From NCBI RefSeq assembly GCF_014132155.1, contig NZ_BLJQ01000001.1, positions 744,001 through 808,000 of the forward strand: a DNA stretch of 64,000 nt, in the 5' to 3' direction. The stretch comes from Gluconobacter sp. Gdi (GTDB taxonomy: Bacteria > Pseudomonadota > Alphaproteobacteria > Acetobacterales > Acetobacteraceae). The notes under the pieces are model-generated. The model was not told the origin of the DNA, searched no databases, and saw nothing but the letters and a program-made list of their open reading frames with translations. The position numbers and the translations under genes were made by a program. How positions within the stretch are numbered: the stretch's first letter is position 1; every line of letters begins with the position of its first letter. Positions 7,735 to 16,652 of this stretch are shown here, one piece after another.

Positions 7735-9180
7735 ATGAGGCATATATCCAGGCGAATGGTTCTTGGGTCTGGAGCGGCCTTGCTGGCTCTGGGGCGGACG
7801 CACAGGAGTCAGGCGCGGCCTTATCGTCTTCCGTCAGCCGCCGTGATGGCCGCGGATCGATTGCGCCCTCAATATCATCTGATTGCTCCTTATGGGTGGA
7901 TGAACGATCCCTGCGGCCCGGTCTGGGTCAATGGTCGTTATCATATGTTCTATCAGTGGGGGCCGGATAAAGCTGCGTTTGGAAACATTCACTGGGGCCA
8001 CGCGACCAGCCCTGATCTCGTTCACTGGCATCACGAACCCGTTGCAATGAGCCCTGTTCCCGGGGGGCCAGATGCCCTCGGAGTTTTCAGTGGTTGCGTT
8101 GTGATCGTTGAAGATCAGGCGATCGCTTTTTACACGGGTATTGAGCCATCCGTGCAGTGTACGTCGACATCTGATCTTCAGATGATGCACTGGAAGCAGA
8201 ACCCTGTGCCCGTTCTGTCCGAGCCCCCGCCGGGACTGCATGTTGATGGATTTCGCGATCCGCTCGTCTGGAAGGATCACGAGGGATGGCACATGCTGCT
8301 CGGCGCCAACGTTCGGCAATCCCAGTTTGGTCCGGGTGGGGTCATTCTGAAATACGATAGTGAGAATCTAAAAGACTGGACCTATCGCACTATTTTCTAT
8401 GGCCCCACGCATCTGCCTGGCGCTTACGACGATGCCATGGAATGTCCGGACTTTTTTGCGCTCGGTGACACCTGGGTCCTGATCTACTCGCTGGGCAGCA
8501 CTGTTTATTATGCTTCAGGCATTTACAGCGAAGGTGCATTTCATCCGCGCATTATTCAGCCTCTTGGATATGGCTCGTTCTACGCCGGACGGACCATGTT
8601 GGATGAGCACGGGCGGCGCGTTCTCTGGGGTTGGGTGCCTGAGAAGCCTGAGCGCAGTCATGGGGCCATGGAAGCGGGCTGGAGTGGTGTCATGTCTTTG
8701 CCGCGGGTTCTCACGGCTGACGGGGATGCCGCTCTGCGTCTTGCACCCCATCCCAATCTGGCTGTGTTGGAAGGCCCGCATTTCCGCCAGCTCACGCCCT
8801 CGTCCTGGGCCGCTCCCGATGGACCGAATGGCCGAATTCGTCTGACCTTTATCGGAACCGAGGCCGGGCGCCTGACATTTGGAGGGGAGGGGCCATTTCT
8901 GGAGCTTGATTACGATCCATACCGGCCCGGAAAAGAATTGATGGCCAATGGAGATTCCGCACCCTTGCCATTGGCCGCCCGCAATATGCTGGATATTTTC
9001 GTAGATGGTTCGGTCGTGGAAATTTTCACCTCTTCAGGTGTCTGTCTCACGACCCGGGCTTATGGAAATACGAATGTGGCCTTCAAGTTGTCTGTGGAAG
9101 GAACATTCCGTGAGGCCGTTGTCTCTGCCCGCGCGATGAGCCCCATTTCTCCAGATCGCCTGACCAGTAGCCCGGCCTGA
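7735..9180 (+). CDS. Secreted glycoside hydrolase family 32 (levanase/beta-fructosidase type)
   Basis: Releases fructose from fructans or sucrose outside the cytoplasm. 481 residues. The N-terminus has a twin-arginine motif (RRMVLG at 6-11) and a hydrophobic stretch to about residue 27, pointing to Tat export. The family 32 catalytic residues are present: nucleophile D58 in WMNDPCG, FRDP near 173, and acid/base E236 in ECPDFF. A beta-sandwich C-terminal domain follows. The usual N in WMNDPNG is C here. Fructan metabolism is common in Gluconobacter; no levansucrase is adjacent. Exo versus endo activity and levan versus inulin preference cannot be told. Confidence 0.88.
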   Translation: MRHISRRMVLGSGAALLALGRTHRSQARPYRLPSAAVMAADRLRPQYHLIAPYGWMNDPCGPVWVNGRYHMFYQWGPDKAAFGNIHWGHATSPDLVHWHHEPVAMSPVPGGPDALGVFSGCVVIVEDQAIAFYTGIEPSVQCTSTSDLQMMHWKQNPVPVLSEPPPGLHVDGFRDPLVWKDHEGWHMLLGANVRQSQFGPGGVILKYDSENLKDWTYRTIFYGPTHLPGAYDDAMECPDFFALGDTWVLIYSLGSTVYYASGIYSEGAFHPRIIQPLGYGSFYAGRTMLDEHGRRVLWGWVPEKPERSHGAMEAGWSGVMSLPRVLTADGDAALRLAPHPNLAVLEGPHFRQLTPSSWAAPDGPNGRIRLTFIGTEAGRLTFGGEGPFLELDYDPYRPGKELMANGDSAPLPLAARNMLDIFVDGSVVEIFTSSGVCLTTRAYGNTNVAFKLSVEGTFREAVVSARAMSPISPDRLTSSPA

Positions 9181-9192
9181 ACATTCAGGCCG
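9173..9192. terminator. Hairpin overlapping both convergent stop codons
   Basis: Perfect 8-base inverted repeat CGGCCTGA / TCAGGCCG separated by four bases. The left arm contains the TGA of the GH32 gene and the right arm contains the stop of the convergent Hsp70 gene. No clear T-tract follows on either side, so termination efficiency is uncertain, but the position suggests a compact bidirectional terminator. Confidence 0.55.
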
Positions 9193-10489
9193 AGGCTCTT
9201 GCTTCCACTTCGATCAGGGCCAGACCTTCAGCGACAGAGACGAATTCTGATCCGCCATCGACCCGGCTTTCACCAAAGCGATCCGTGAACAACTTCCGAA
9301 CGGCCGGAACAAAAGACGTGCCGCCGGTGAGGAAGACGTGATCGATATCGTCAATGCCGAGGCCTGTAACGTTCAGGGCATCGTCGATGGCGGCTGCGAG
9401 TTTTTCCAGATCTGGTTTGATCCAGCTTTCGAAATCTGCACGCGTGATGGTCTGCTCGATTTTCAGGTCCCGGTGGCTGAACTTCAGGACCGTGCTGTCG
9501 TGCCGTGAGAGATCGCTTTTGGCCTGACCAATCGCCCGATACAGGTTCTGGCCTTCCTGATCTTCAATCAGACGCAGAAGATTTCGCAGCTTCTGCGGAT
9601 CAGAAGCTGTCTTTGCGACGTCTGCAATGCTGCGAAGAGTTTGAGGGGTCCGCATCAGAGACAGGCGATGCCAGCGCCCGAGGCTCGCATACCATTCAAT
9701 AGGGACGGGAAGAGGCTGCCCACCCATCACCCGATATGTCGTGTCCCGACCAAGTGCGGGTGCGACGACATTGTCGATAATACGGAAGTCAAACTGGTCT
9801 CCCGCAATCCCGACACCGGAATGACCCAGTGTGACGGTGCGCGGTGTGCCATGGGGGTCAAAGCGCATGACAGAGAAATCGCTTGTGCCGCCGCCGAAGT
9901 CTCCTACCAGCACGGTTGCTGGTGCATCCAGTCGCTGCATGAAGCGCCAGCCCGCCCCTTCGGGCTCAAGTACGACGTTCGGCTCAGCGAAACCTGCCTC
10001 GACAAAGCTTTCCTTCAGGCGCTTCACACCCAGATTGTCGTCGGCCAGTTCACCCGCAAAGCGCACGGGCCTGCCGATCGTTGTGCTGACCTGCTCTGGT
10101 GTAATGTCGGCCTTGTCCATCAGGGAACGCAGGAACCGGGCGATCAGGTTCTGAAGCGTCATGGTCGAGGCAAAAACACGTGTCTCGCGGAATGAGCCTT
10201 GGGCCAGATAGGTCTTCATGGACATGATGAGGCGGCTTTCTGCCGGATCATCCAGATAGGCTTCGATGGCATCAAGCCCGATGGCGTCCTGAAGAACGCG
10301 TCGATTGCCCTCCTGATCCATCCAGAGACAGAGCAGGGTGCGGCAGGTTTCGGAAGACGGGCTGTCAATGAAGTTGAAGATGGCAGGCTGCGTGTTGCCC
10401 TGTTCATCTGCGATGACGACGACACTATTGGTCGTTCCAAAGTCGATGCCGACGCGAATTTTTGGCGCTTTAAGAGGTTGCGTCGTCAT
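9185..10489 (-). CDS. yegD: Hsp70-family (YegD-like) chaperone
   Basis: Cytoplasmic Hsp70-like ATPase without the full DnaK substrate-binding domain. 434 residues, close to E. coli YegD (450). The actin-fold nucleotide motifs are visible: GIDFGTTNS (14-22), VGDFGGGTSDF (about 190-200) and FLTGGTSFVP (about 393). Physiological clients of YegD proteins are not known. It ends four bases from the convergent GH32 gene and has no operon partner on its own strand. Confidence 0.85.
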   Translation of the reverse strand: MTTQPLKAPKIRVGIDFGTTNSVVVIADEQGNTQPAIFNFIDSPSSETCRTLLCLWMDQEGNRRVLQDAIGLDAIEAYLDDPAESRLIMSMKTYLAQGSFRETRVFASTMTLQNLIARFLRSLMDKADITPEQVSTTIGRPVRFAGELADDNLGVKRLKESFVEAGFAEPNVVLEPEGAGWRFMQRLDAPATVLVGDFGGGTSDFSVMRFDPHGTPRTVTLGHSGVGIAGDQFDFRIIDNVVAPALGRDTTYRVMGGQPLPVPIEWYASLGRWHRLSLMRTPQTLRSIADVAKTASDPQKLRNLLRLIEDQEGQNLYRAIGQAKSDLSRHDSTVLKFSHRDLKIEQTITRADFESWIKPDLEKLAAAIDDALNVTGLGIDDIDHVFLTGGTSFVPAVRKLFTDRFGESRVDGGSEFVSVAEGLALIEVEARASA

Positions 10490-10594
10490 TTTGGCTGGTC
10501 CCGTCCCGAATTCGCGAAGGGCGAGGGTTTAGGAAAGAACGGCTACGAGGCCAAGGGAAAAGTTGAAAAATGGCTTTATGAAAGGCGCAAAATG

Positions 10595-11002
10595 TCAGAG
10601 TGCGCTGTTTTTTGCTTCATCGTAAAGACGTTGAGAGTCCTGAATGTCAGCCATATGGGTTTCAGCCCAGTGCGTGAGGCTTGAAACAGCCTGGATCAGG
10701 GTCTCTCCGAGAGGTTTGAGGCTATATTCAACAGTGACAGGCACGGTTGGATAGGCTTGCCTTAAAATAAGCCCGTCGCGCTCAAGGTTTTTCAGCACCT
10801 GAGACAGGATTTTCTGCGAAATCCCATTGATGTCCCGCTTGAGGACATTGAAGCGCACAACATCATTCTGAAGGCGGTCCAGCACGAGAAGAGCCCATTT
10901 GTCACCAAGCCGGTCCAGCACAAAGCGTGTAGGGCACTCTTTTGCATAGACGTTGAAGCAGAGGTTTCGTGTGGGGGTGTCTGGTTTCTGCAAGGTAACC
11001 AT
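10595..11002 (-). CDS. HxlR-family transcriptional regulator
   Basis: 135-residue winged-helix regulator. The HxlR signature is clear: a conserved cysteine at about 23 (ECPTRFVLDRLGDKW), then LVLDRL, the recognition region RDINGISQKILSQVLKNLERDGLI and a beta-wing (VTVEYSL). Members often sense quinones, aldehydes or oxidants through that cysteine and repress a divergent oxidoreductase. That arrangement is present here: the flavodoxin-fold gene at 11113 is divergent, with a palindrome between them. Confidence 0.92.
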   Translation of the reverse strand: MVTLQKPDTPTRNLCFNVYAKECPTRFVLDRLGDKWALLVLDRLQNDVVRFNVLKRDINGISQKILSQVLKNLERDGLILRQAYPTVPVTVEYSLKPLGETLIQAVSSLTHWAETHMADIQDSQRLYDEAKNSAL

Positions 11003-11059
11003 GTGTCTGGAAAGTGCCTTCTTGTCCCGAATTTGCTAGCATAATACCACGAAGACTGT

Positions 11060-11078
11060 TGGTATCCAATGGATACCA
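11060..11078. promoter_or_regulatory. Palindromic operator between HxlR gene and wrbA-like gene
   Basis: Perfect inverted repeat TGGTATCC-AAT-GGATACCA (8-3-8) in the 110-base divergent intergenic region, 35 bases before the wrbA-like start. A further half-site-like TACCAC lies at 11045-11050. HxlR proteins bind such GTATCC/GGATAC-type dyads in related bacteria (yodB, hypR type sites differ in detail). Seen in sequence; regulator assignment is inference from position. Confidence 0.7.
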
Positions 11079-11112
11079 CGTATCGTATGAACTGGTTTGA
11101 AGGACAGGAACG

Positions 11113-11667
11113 ATGTCTAAAGTTTTGGTCGTCTATCATTCGGGATATGGGCACACCAAGGTGGTGGCGGAGCATGTGGCTCAGGGAGCTCAGGCCCAAC
11201 TCGTGGCGATTAGTGCTGACGGCGAAATTACCGAGGCCGAATGGGCTGCGCTGAATGAGGCGGATGCCATCATTTTTGGAACGCCGACCTATATGGGCAA
11301 CGTGAGCTGGCAGTTTAAGAAATTTGCGGATGCCACATCCAAGATCTGGTTCACACGTGGCTGGCAGGACAAGGTGTTTGGTGGCTTCACGAACTCCGCC
11401 AGCCCAAGTGGGGACAAGCAGGTCACGTTGATTACGCTCCAGACACTGGCATCCCAGCATGGTGGGATCTGGGTGAGTTTGGGTGTTCTGCCATCCAACA
11501 CTCTTGATGCGACAGGCGACGACCCGAACAATCTGGGCGGGTCAGTCGGGCTTCTGGCGCGCGCTCCGGCAAATGCGGGTGTCGATGGTGTGCAGAAGGG
11601 AGATCTGTTGACGGCTGAGCGCTATGGCCGTCGTGTGGCTGATATTGCTGCGCGTCTGAAAGCTTAA
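11113..11667 (+). CDS. Flavodoxin-fold NAD(P)H:quinone oxidoreductase (WrbA-like)
   Basis: 184 residues, FMN-binding flavodoxin fold. The phosphate-binding loop HSGYGHT is at 9-15, the second FMN loop GTPTYMGNVS at about 56-65, and the FTNSASPSGDKQ loop at about 95-106. WrbA-type enzymes reduce quinones by two electrons and protect against semiquinone radicals. Divergent from an HxlR regulator with a palindrome between them, so probably induced by quinones or electrophiles. Could instead be named flavodoxin family protein; the substrate is not determinable here. Confidence 0.85.
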   Translation: MSKVLVVYHSGYGHTKVVAEHVAQGAQAQLVAISADGEITEAEWAALNEADAIIFGTPTYMGNVSWQFKKFADATSKIWFTRGWQDKVFGGFTNSASPSGDKQVTLITLQTLASQHGGIWVSLGVLPSNTLDATGDDPNNLGGSVGLLARAPANAGVDGVQKGDLLTAERYGRRVADIAARLKA

Positions 11668-11680
11668 TCGGTCACAATGA

Positions 11681-11716
11681 GGGCGAGGCGCACAGAATGC
11701 CTCGCCCTTTGTTTGT
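11681..11716 (+). terminator. Terminator after wrbA-like gene
   Basis: Nine-base stem GGGCGAGGC (11681-11689) / GCCTCGCCC (11699-11707) followed by TTTGTTTGT. Lies between the convergent wrbA-like and bioB genes and may serve both, though the T-rich tail is on the plus side. Confidence 0.8.
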
Positions 11717-12756
11717 CAGGACAGAGCTGCTTCGTAGGCAGCGACGTCCGGAACGGCAGGACGCAGTGCGCCCATTTCTGCTTCAGACTGAACCATCGGC
11801 GTCATGCCCAGAGCGGACAGAAGCTGACGGTCGCGGTGTTCAGCAGGGTTTGGCGTGGTCAGGAGCTTTTCACCACAGAAGATAGAGTTGGCACCTGCGA
11901 GGAAGCACAGAGCATGTGCCTCATCCGTCATGTTTTCACGTCCTGCTGCCAGACGGACATGGCTTTCCGGCATCATGATACGGGCTGTGGCGATGATACG
12001 GACGAAGGTGATCGGATCGACCGCTTCAGCTTCACCTAACGGTGTGCCTTCAACGCGAACAAGCAGATTGATGGGTACGCTCTCGGGATGCTTCGGCAGG
12101 TTGGCGAGCGTCATCAGCAGGCCGGCGCGGTCGGACAGATCTTCGCCCATACCCACGATTCCGCCACAGCAGACATTGATGCCGGCATCGCGCACGTTGG
12201 AGAGCGTATCGAGGCGCTCCTGATACGTGCGGGTTGAGATGATGGAGCCGTAGAACTCCTCAGAGGTGTCGAGGTTGTGGTTGTAATAATCCAACCCGGC
12301 ATCTTTCAGGCGCTGGGACTGTACGGAGTCCAGCATCCCGAGCGTGACGCAGGTTTCGAGACCAAGGGACTTCACGCCCTCGATCATCTCACAAACGGAG
12401 TCGAGATCGTGGTCCTTCGGGGAGCGCCAGGCAGCGCCCATGCAGAATCGGCCTGCGCCTGCTGCCTTTGCTGCACGCGCCTCGGTCATCACCTTTTCGA
12501 CGGCCATCAGACGTTCGGCCTTCACGCTTTTTTCGTGTCGGGCGCTCTGCGGACAGTAGGCGCAGTCTTCGGGGCAACCGCCTGTCTTGATCGAAAGAAG
12601 CGTGGAAATCTGCACTTTTGTGGGGTCGAAATAACGACGGTGCAGTTCCTGGGCGCGGAACATCAGGTCCGGGAAGGGGAGGTTGATCAGCGCTTCAACC
12701 TCGGCGCGCGTCCAGTCGTGGCGGACGTCTGGCTGTGTCATTTTCTGAGCCGTCAC
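11716..12756 (-). CDS. bioB: Biotin synthase
   Basis: Radical-SAM enzyme inserting sulfur into dethiobiotin, the last step of biotin synthesis. 346 residues. The radical-SAM cluster cysteines are C61, C65 and C68 ([13 protein letters not shown]), and the YYNHNLDTS stretch (about 157-165) and the second-cluster region with paired cysteines (NVCCGG) are present. Start taken as GTG at 12756 because GGAG lies at good spacing upstream; an ATG five codons later (12741) is the alternative. No other bio genes are adjacent. Confidence 0.96.
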   Translation of the reverse strand: MTAQKMTQPDVRHDWTRAEVEALINLPFPDLMFRAQELHRRYFDPTKVQISTLLSIKTGGCPEDCAYCPQSARHEKSVKAERLMAVEKVMTEARAAKAAGAGRFCMGAAWRSPKDHDLDSVCEMIEGVKSLGLETCVTLGMLDSVQSQRLKDAGLDYYNHNLDTSEEFYGSIISTRTYQERLDTLSNVRDAGINVCCGGIVGMGEDLSDRAGLLMTLANLPKHPESVPINLLVRVEGTPLGEAEAVDPITFVRIIATARIMMPESHVRLAAGRENMTDEAHALCFLAGANSIFCGEKLLTTPNPAEHRDRQLLSALGMTPMVQSEAEMGALRPAVPDVAAYEAALS

Positions 12757-12857
12757 GGGGCTTTCTCCAACGTTGTTGCGTCACACCTACCCAAAATGGC
12801 CCCGGCGTGTCATCTCATCGTCATGATTATGAGCCGGAAAACGGACGAGGCAAAGCG

Positions 12858-13679
12858 ATGAAACACTGGCGTATCGAGCAGATGGACTGGGATTCCTTTG
12901 ATCCATCCCGCGTGGACCCGGATATCATTCCTCTGGTGAAGTCTGCTTCAGTCGTTGAAAAGAATGGGTTGGACTACGCTGAATATTTGAGACACGTCTT
13001 TGTGGGAGACCCGGATTTCAGCGCAGCAACAGCCAACTGGGCAGTGGAAGAAGTTCAGCACGGAGATGCTCTGGGCCGCTGGGCCATGCTGGCAGATCCG
13101 AGCTGGGACTATGAAGAGGCGTTTGAGCGCTATCGCGCAAGTTACAAGATTGATGCAGACGTTGATGCGTCTATCCGCGGGTCCCGCACGGGCGAACTGA
13201 TCGCGCGTTGTATGGTCGAGACGGGAACGTCGTCTTTTTACACGGCGCTGGCGGATGCGACGGATGAGCCCTTGCTGAAAGCCATCTGCAAGCAGATTGC
13301 CGCCGATGAATACCGGCATTTCAAACTCTTCTATGATCACATGCATCGCTATCTGAAGCGCGAGAAGCTCAGTGTCTGGGCACGGACACGCATTGCTCTT
13401 GGGCGTGTGACCGAGAGTGAGGACGATGAGCTGGCGTCCGCCTATCACACGACCAATGAATCCCCGGATATGCCCTATGATCACAAGCGCTGCATTGCGG
13501 CTTACATGTCCAAAGCCATGGGATTCTATCAGCAGAAGCACATTGATCGTGTGACGGCCATGATCTTCAAGACAATCGGCTTCACCCCGCATTCCCGTTG
13601 GCAGAAGCTGGCAGCGAATGGGGTGTATCGACTGATCCAGTGGCGCCGCAAATCGTTTCAGCGTCAGATCGCGGCCTGA
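12858..13679 (+). CDS. Ferritin-like diiron domain protein
   Basis: 273 residues. Two ExxH motifs typical of a four-helix diiron carboxylate fold are visible: EEVQH (64-68) and DEYRH (about 150-154), about 85 residues apart as in acyl-ACP desaturase-like and rubrerythrin-like proteins. The C-terminus is basic and may associate with membrane. The ATG at 12858 is chosen because the in-frame extension upstream has no family character and overlaps bioB. Divergent from bioB. Role is not established: oxidase, desaturase-like or stress protein are all possible. Confidence 0.75.
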   Translation: MKHWRIEQMDWDSFDPSRVDPDIIPLVKSASVVEKNGLDYAEYLRHVFVGDPDFSAATANWAVEEVQHGDALGRWAMLADPSWDYEEAFERYRASYKIDADVDASIRGSRTGELIARCMVETGTSSFYTALADATDEPLLKAICKQIAADEYRHFKLFYDHMHRYLKREKLSVWARTRIALGRVTESEDDELASAYHTTNESPDMPYDHKRCIAAYMSKAMGFYQQKHIDRVTAMIFKTIGFTPHSRWQKLAANGVYRLIQWRRKSFQRQIAA

Positions 13680-13772
13680 CAGTTCGCCAGACTTACGGAA
13701 ATTCACAAGACGGAAGGGGCCGTTTCGTGCCATGAAGAACTGCATTTTCTGTCTGGTAACTGGAGCTTGAGA

Positions 13773-14405
13773 ATGGACGTTCGACTACTTCTGTCCCGTC
13801 GCTTTATCTGGGGAGCCGCTGCCCTTCTGTCCATCGCAGGGCTGTCACAGGGCTTCTCAGCCAAAGCAGATCCATACTCCTTGCCGATCGCGACGTCAGG
13901 CCCGGTGACAAGCGATACACCGGCAGCGGCAACGGTTGCCTCCCAGCAGCTTGCCCGACAGGTCGGATACGCTCAGTTCACAGCGGCTGACTGGCGTGTG
14001 GGGACAGTGCGTCACATGGTGATGTTCCGTTACAAAAAGGACGCCACGACGGCACAGCGTGCGGAAGTGTCCGGCCGGTTTCTGCATCTTGCACAGGACA
14101 GTCGTCGTCCGGACGGCCGTCCCGTAGTGGTCAGCATTGAAACCGGGTTTCAGAACAGCGGCGAAGGTGTAGAGGGTGGTCTGCAGCAGGCATTTCTCGT
14201 GACGTTTCGCTCGGAAGGGGATCGGAACTATTACGTTGGTAAGCCCGTCGTGACAGATCCGGCCTTCTTCGACCCCGCCCATGAGGCCTTCAAGGAATTT
14301 GCCGGGCCATATCTCGATAAAGTCATGGTTTTTGATTATGACGTGCTGGCTGTTTCCGCTCCGGCTGACAAAGCACGCAAGACAACCCGCAAAAGCGGGA
14401 AGTAA
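13773..14405 (+). CDS. Exported Dabb (stress-responsive A/B barrel) domain protein
   Basis: 210 residues with an N-terminal hydrophobic signal sequence (RRFIWGAAALLSIAGLSQGFSAKA) that also carries twin arginines without a strict Tat motif. The Dabb domain spans about 70-185, starting with VRHMVMFRYK and ending VMVFDYDV. Start at ATG 13773 has GGAG seven bases upstream; an in-frame TTG precedes it. The C-terminus is short and lysine/arginine-rich. Dabb domains bind small ligands or dimerise; no specific substrate can be inferred. Confidence 0.8.
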   Translation: MDVRLLLSRRFIWGAAALLSIAGLSQGFSAKADPYSLPIATSGPVTSDTPAAATVASQQLARQVGYAQFTAADWRVGTVRHMVMFRYKKDATTAQRAEVSGRFLHLAQDSRRPDGRPVVVSIETGFQNSGEGVEGGLQQAFLVTFRSEGDRNYYVGKPVVTDPAFFDPAHEAFKEFAGPYLDKVMVFDYDVLAVSAPADKARKTTRKSGK

Positions 14406-14482
14406 CAAAAAGTCTCCGTTTGTATGGACGACCTTTTGACGAAATGATCTTTTATGCCTCATGCTACGGCGATCGCCAGAAC

Positions 14483-16579
14483 ATGAGGCATAATGTGAAG
14501 ACTACAGTTTCTGTTAAACGCCGCCTGACGCAGGGTGCGAGTGTGCTTGCACTGGCTATGGGCCTGACGGCCGCTAGCGCGCAGGCCGCCGGTTACAATT
14601 CAGGCTGGGGCTTTGATGAAGCCGGCATGAACCATAGCGTCAAGCCAGGCGACAATTTTTTCGAATATGCCAACGGCACGTACCTCAAGAACCTGAAAAT
14701 TCCGGGGGATATGAGCAGCTACGGCCCGTTCCGTATTCTGTATGAGCTGTCCATGGAGCGCCAGAAGGCGATCCTGAACGAAGCGCAGAAGCATGTTTCT
14801 GCCGAGCCGTCTGACGACATGGGCAAGATTGGCACTTTCTACGCCAGTTATCTGGACCAGAAGGCGGTTGATGCTCTGGGAGCCAAGCCGCTAGCCGCGG
14901 ATCTTGAGAAGATCCGTAAGGTCAGTGATGCCAAGAGCCTTGCAGAAGCGTTTGGTACATCTCTGAAGTCCATGGCGTTCTCGACATTCCAGATTGGCGT
15001 TGAGCAGGACCAGAAAGATCCGGAACACTACATGCTGATGCTCGATCAGGGCATGAGCATTGGTGTCAGCGGTGGCCTGGGCCTGCCCGATATCAGCTAC
15101 TACACAGACCCGAAGCTTGCCGACAAGAAGAAGGCCTATCAGGCTTATGTCGCCAAGATGTTGACGCTTGTGGGCTGGGCTGATCCAGCCAAGAACGCGC
15201 AGGCCGTGGTTGATCTTGAAACGGCGCTTGCCAAGGTTGAGATCCCCCGCGACCAGACGCGCGATCCGCTCAAGCTCTACAACCCGATGACGGTCACGCA
15301 GCTACAGAAGATTGCTCCGGACTTTGACTGGGTCACGTTCCTGACGACGGCAGGGCTTCCGGCTGCAAATATTGCCGATCGCAAGGTGGACGTGCGTGAG
15401 CCCGATGGCATCGCTGCCATGTCCCGCGTTCTGAAGAAGGCTGATTACAGCGTGGTTCAGGCCTGGCTTGCCTTCCATCTGGCCGACAATGCCGCAGCTT
15501 ATCTGTCTCACGATTTCTCTGACGCGTCCTTTGACTTCAACAGTCGCACGCTGTCAGGCGTGGCGCAGCAGTCTCCTCGTTGGAAGCGTGCGACACGCGT
15601 GACCAATGGTGCCATGGGCTGGGCTCTGGGCAAGATCTATGTTGCCCGTTACTTCCCGCCGTCAGCACAGGCTCAGATTACGGAGCTGGTGCAGAAGGTG
15701 AAGTCTTCCTTCCATGATCGCCTTGAGCACAACACATGGATGGACGAGCAGACCCGCAAGGCTGCTCTGAACAAGCTGGATCACTTCGCCATTCAGGTTG
15801 GCTATCCCAAGAAATGGTGGGACTACAGCAACCTCGTGGTTCGTCAGGGCGACGTGTATGGCAATGCCGTGCGTGGTGTGGCGTTCAACTGGCAGCATGA
15901 GGTGGACAAACTCGACAAGCCGGTGGATCGTGACGAATGGGGCATGACGCCGCAGACGGTGAATGCCTACAATGATCCGACGATGAACGAGATCGTTTTC
16001 CCGGCTGCCATCCTTCAGCCGCCGTTCTTCGATCCGAAGGGCGATATGGCTGTGAATTACGGTGCCATTGGTGGCGTGATCGGTCATGAGATGAGCCATG
16101 GCTTTGACGACCAGGGCCGTCATTATGATGAGCATGGCCGTCTGAATGACTGGTGGACCAAAGCATCCTCTGATGCTTTCCAGAAACTCGCGGATCGTCT
16201 GGGTGCACAATACGACGCGCAGGAGCCCCTGCCGGGCACGCACGTGAACGGCAAGATGACGATGGGCGAGAATATTGCGGATTCCGGCGGGTTGAACCTC
16301 GGTCTGCAGGCTTATCATGACTCCCTGCATGGCAAGCCGCAGACAACCGTTCATGGTCTGACAGGCGATCAGCGCGTGTTCCTGGGGTGGGCACAGGTGT
16401 GGCGTGAGAAGGATCGTCCGGATGCGCTGCGCCAGCAGATGCTTTCGAACGAGCATGCCCCGGCCGTCACGCGTGTGAACATGCCAGCGCATAATATTGA
16501 CGCCTGGTATGACGCATTCGGCGTAAAAGAGGGCGACAAGCTCTATCTGGCCCCGGATCAGCGCGTAAAGATCTGGTAA
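14483..16579 (+). CDS. M13-family zinc metallopeptidase (PepO/neprilysin type)
   Basis: 698-residue exported endopeptidase. Signal peptide at about 12-37, ending SAQA-AG. The zinc site HExxH is at about 535-539 (GHEMSHGFDDQG) and the third ligand glutamate lies in GENIADSGG near 595, both intact; the NAYNDPTMNEIVFPAAILQPPFF substrate-site region (broken here across its conserved NAY and NE..FPA elements) is also present. ATG at 14483 gives a proper signal peptide; upstream in-frame ATGs do not. Likely degrades peptides in the periplasm. Confidence 0.92.
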   Translation: MRHNVKTTVSVKRRLTQGASVLALAMGLTAASAQAAGYNSGWGFDEAGMNHSVKPGDNFFEYANGTYLKNLKIPGDMSSYGPFRILYELSMERQKAILNEAQKHVSAEPSDDMGKIGTFYASYLDQKAVDALGAKPLAADLEKIRKVSDAKSLAEAFGTSLKSMAFSTFQIGVEQDQKDPEHYMLMLDQGMSIGVSGGLGLPDISYYTDPKLADKKKAYQAYVAKMLTLVGWADPAKNAQAVVDLETALAKVEIPRDQTRDPLKLYNPMTVTQLQKIAPDFDWVTFLTTAGLPAANIADRKVDVREPDGIAAMSRVLKKADYSVVQAWLAFHLADNAAAYLSHDFSDASFDFNSRTLSGVAQQSPRWKRATRVTNGAMGWALGKIYVARYFPPSAQAQITELVQKVKSSFHDRLEHNTWMDEQTRKAALNKLDHFAIQVGYPKKWWDYSNLVVRQGDVYGNAVRGVAFNWQHEVDKLDKPVDRDEWGMTPQTVNAYNDPTMNEIVFPAAILQPPFFDPKGDMAVNYGAIGGVIGHEMSHGFDDQGRHYDEHGRLNDWWTKASSDAFQKLADRLGAQYDAQEPLPGTHVNGKMTMGENIADSGGLNLGLQAYHDSLHGKPQTTVHGLTGDQRVFLGWAQVWREKDRPDALRQQMLSNEHAPAVTRVNMPAHNIDAWYDAFGVKEGDKLYLAPDQRVKIW

Positions 16580-16594
16580 GGGTCGTGACAAAAT

Positions 16595-16633
16595 GAAGCG
16601 TGAGGCTTATCCACGGTCTCACGTTTCAATTTT
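16595..16633 (+). terminator. Terminator after M13 peptidase gene
   Basis: Ten-base stem GAAGCGTGAG / CTCACGTTTC with one G-T wobble and a 13-base loop, followed by AATTTTC. Positioned 16 bases after the stop codon. Confidence 0.65.
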
Positions 16634-16652
16634 CTGACTGACGGACTGCCTC

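Noticed and set aside
15662-16591. 309-residue frame antisense to the M13 peptidase
   Set aside because: Overlaps the catalytic region of a well-supported gene; no recognisable family.
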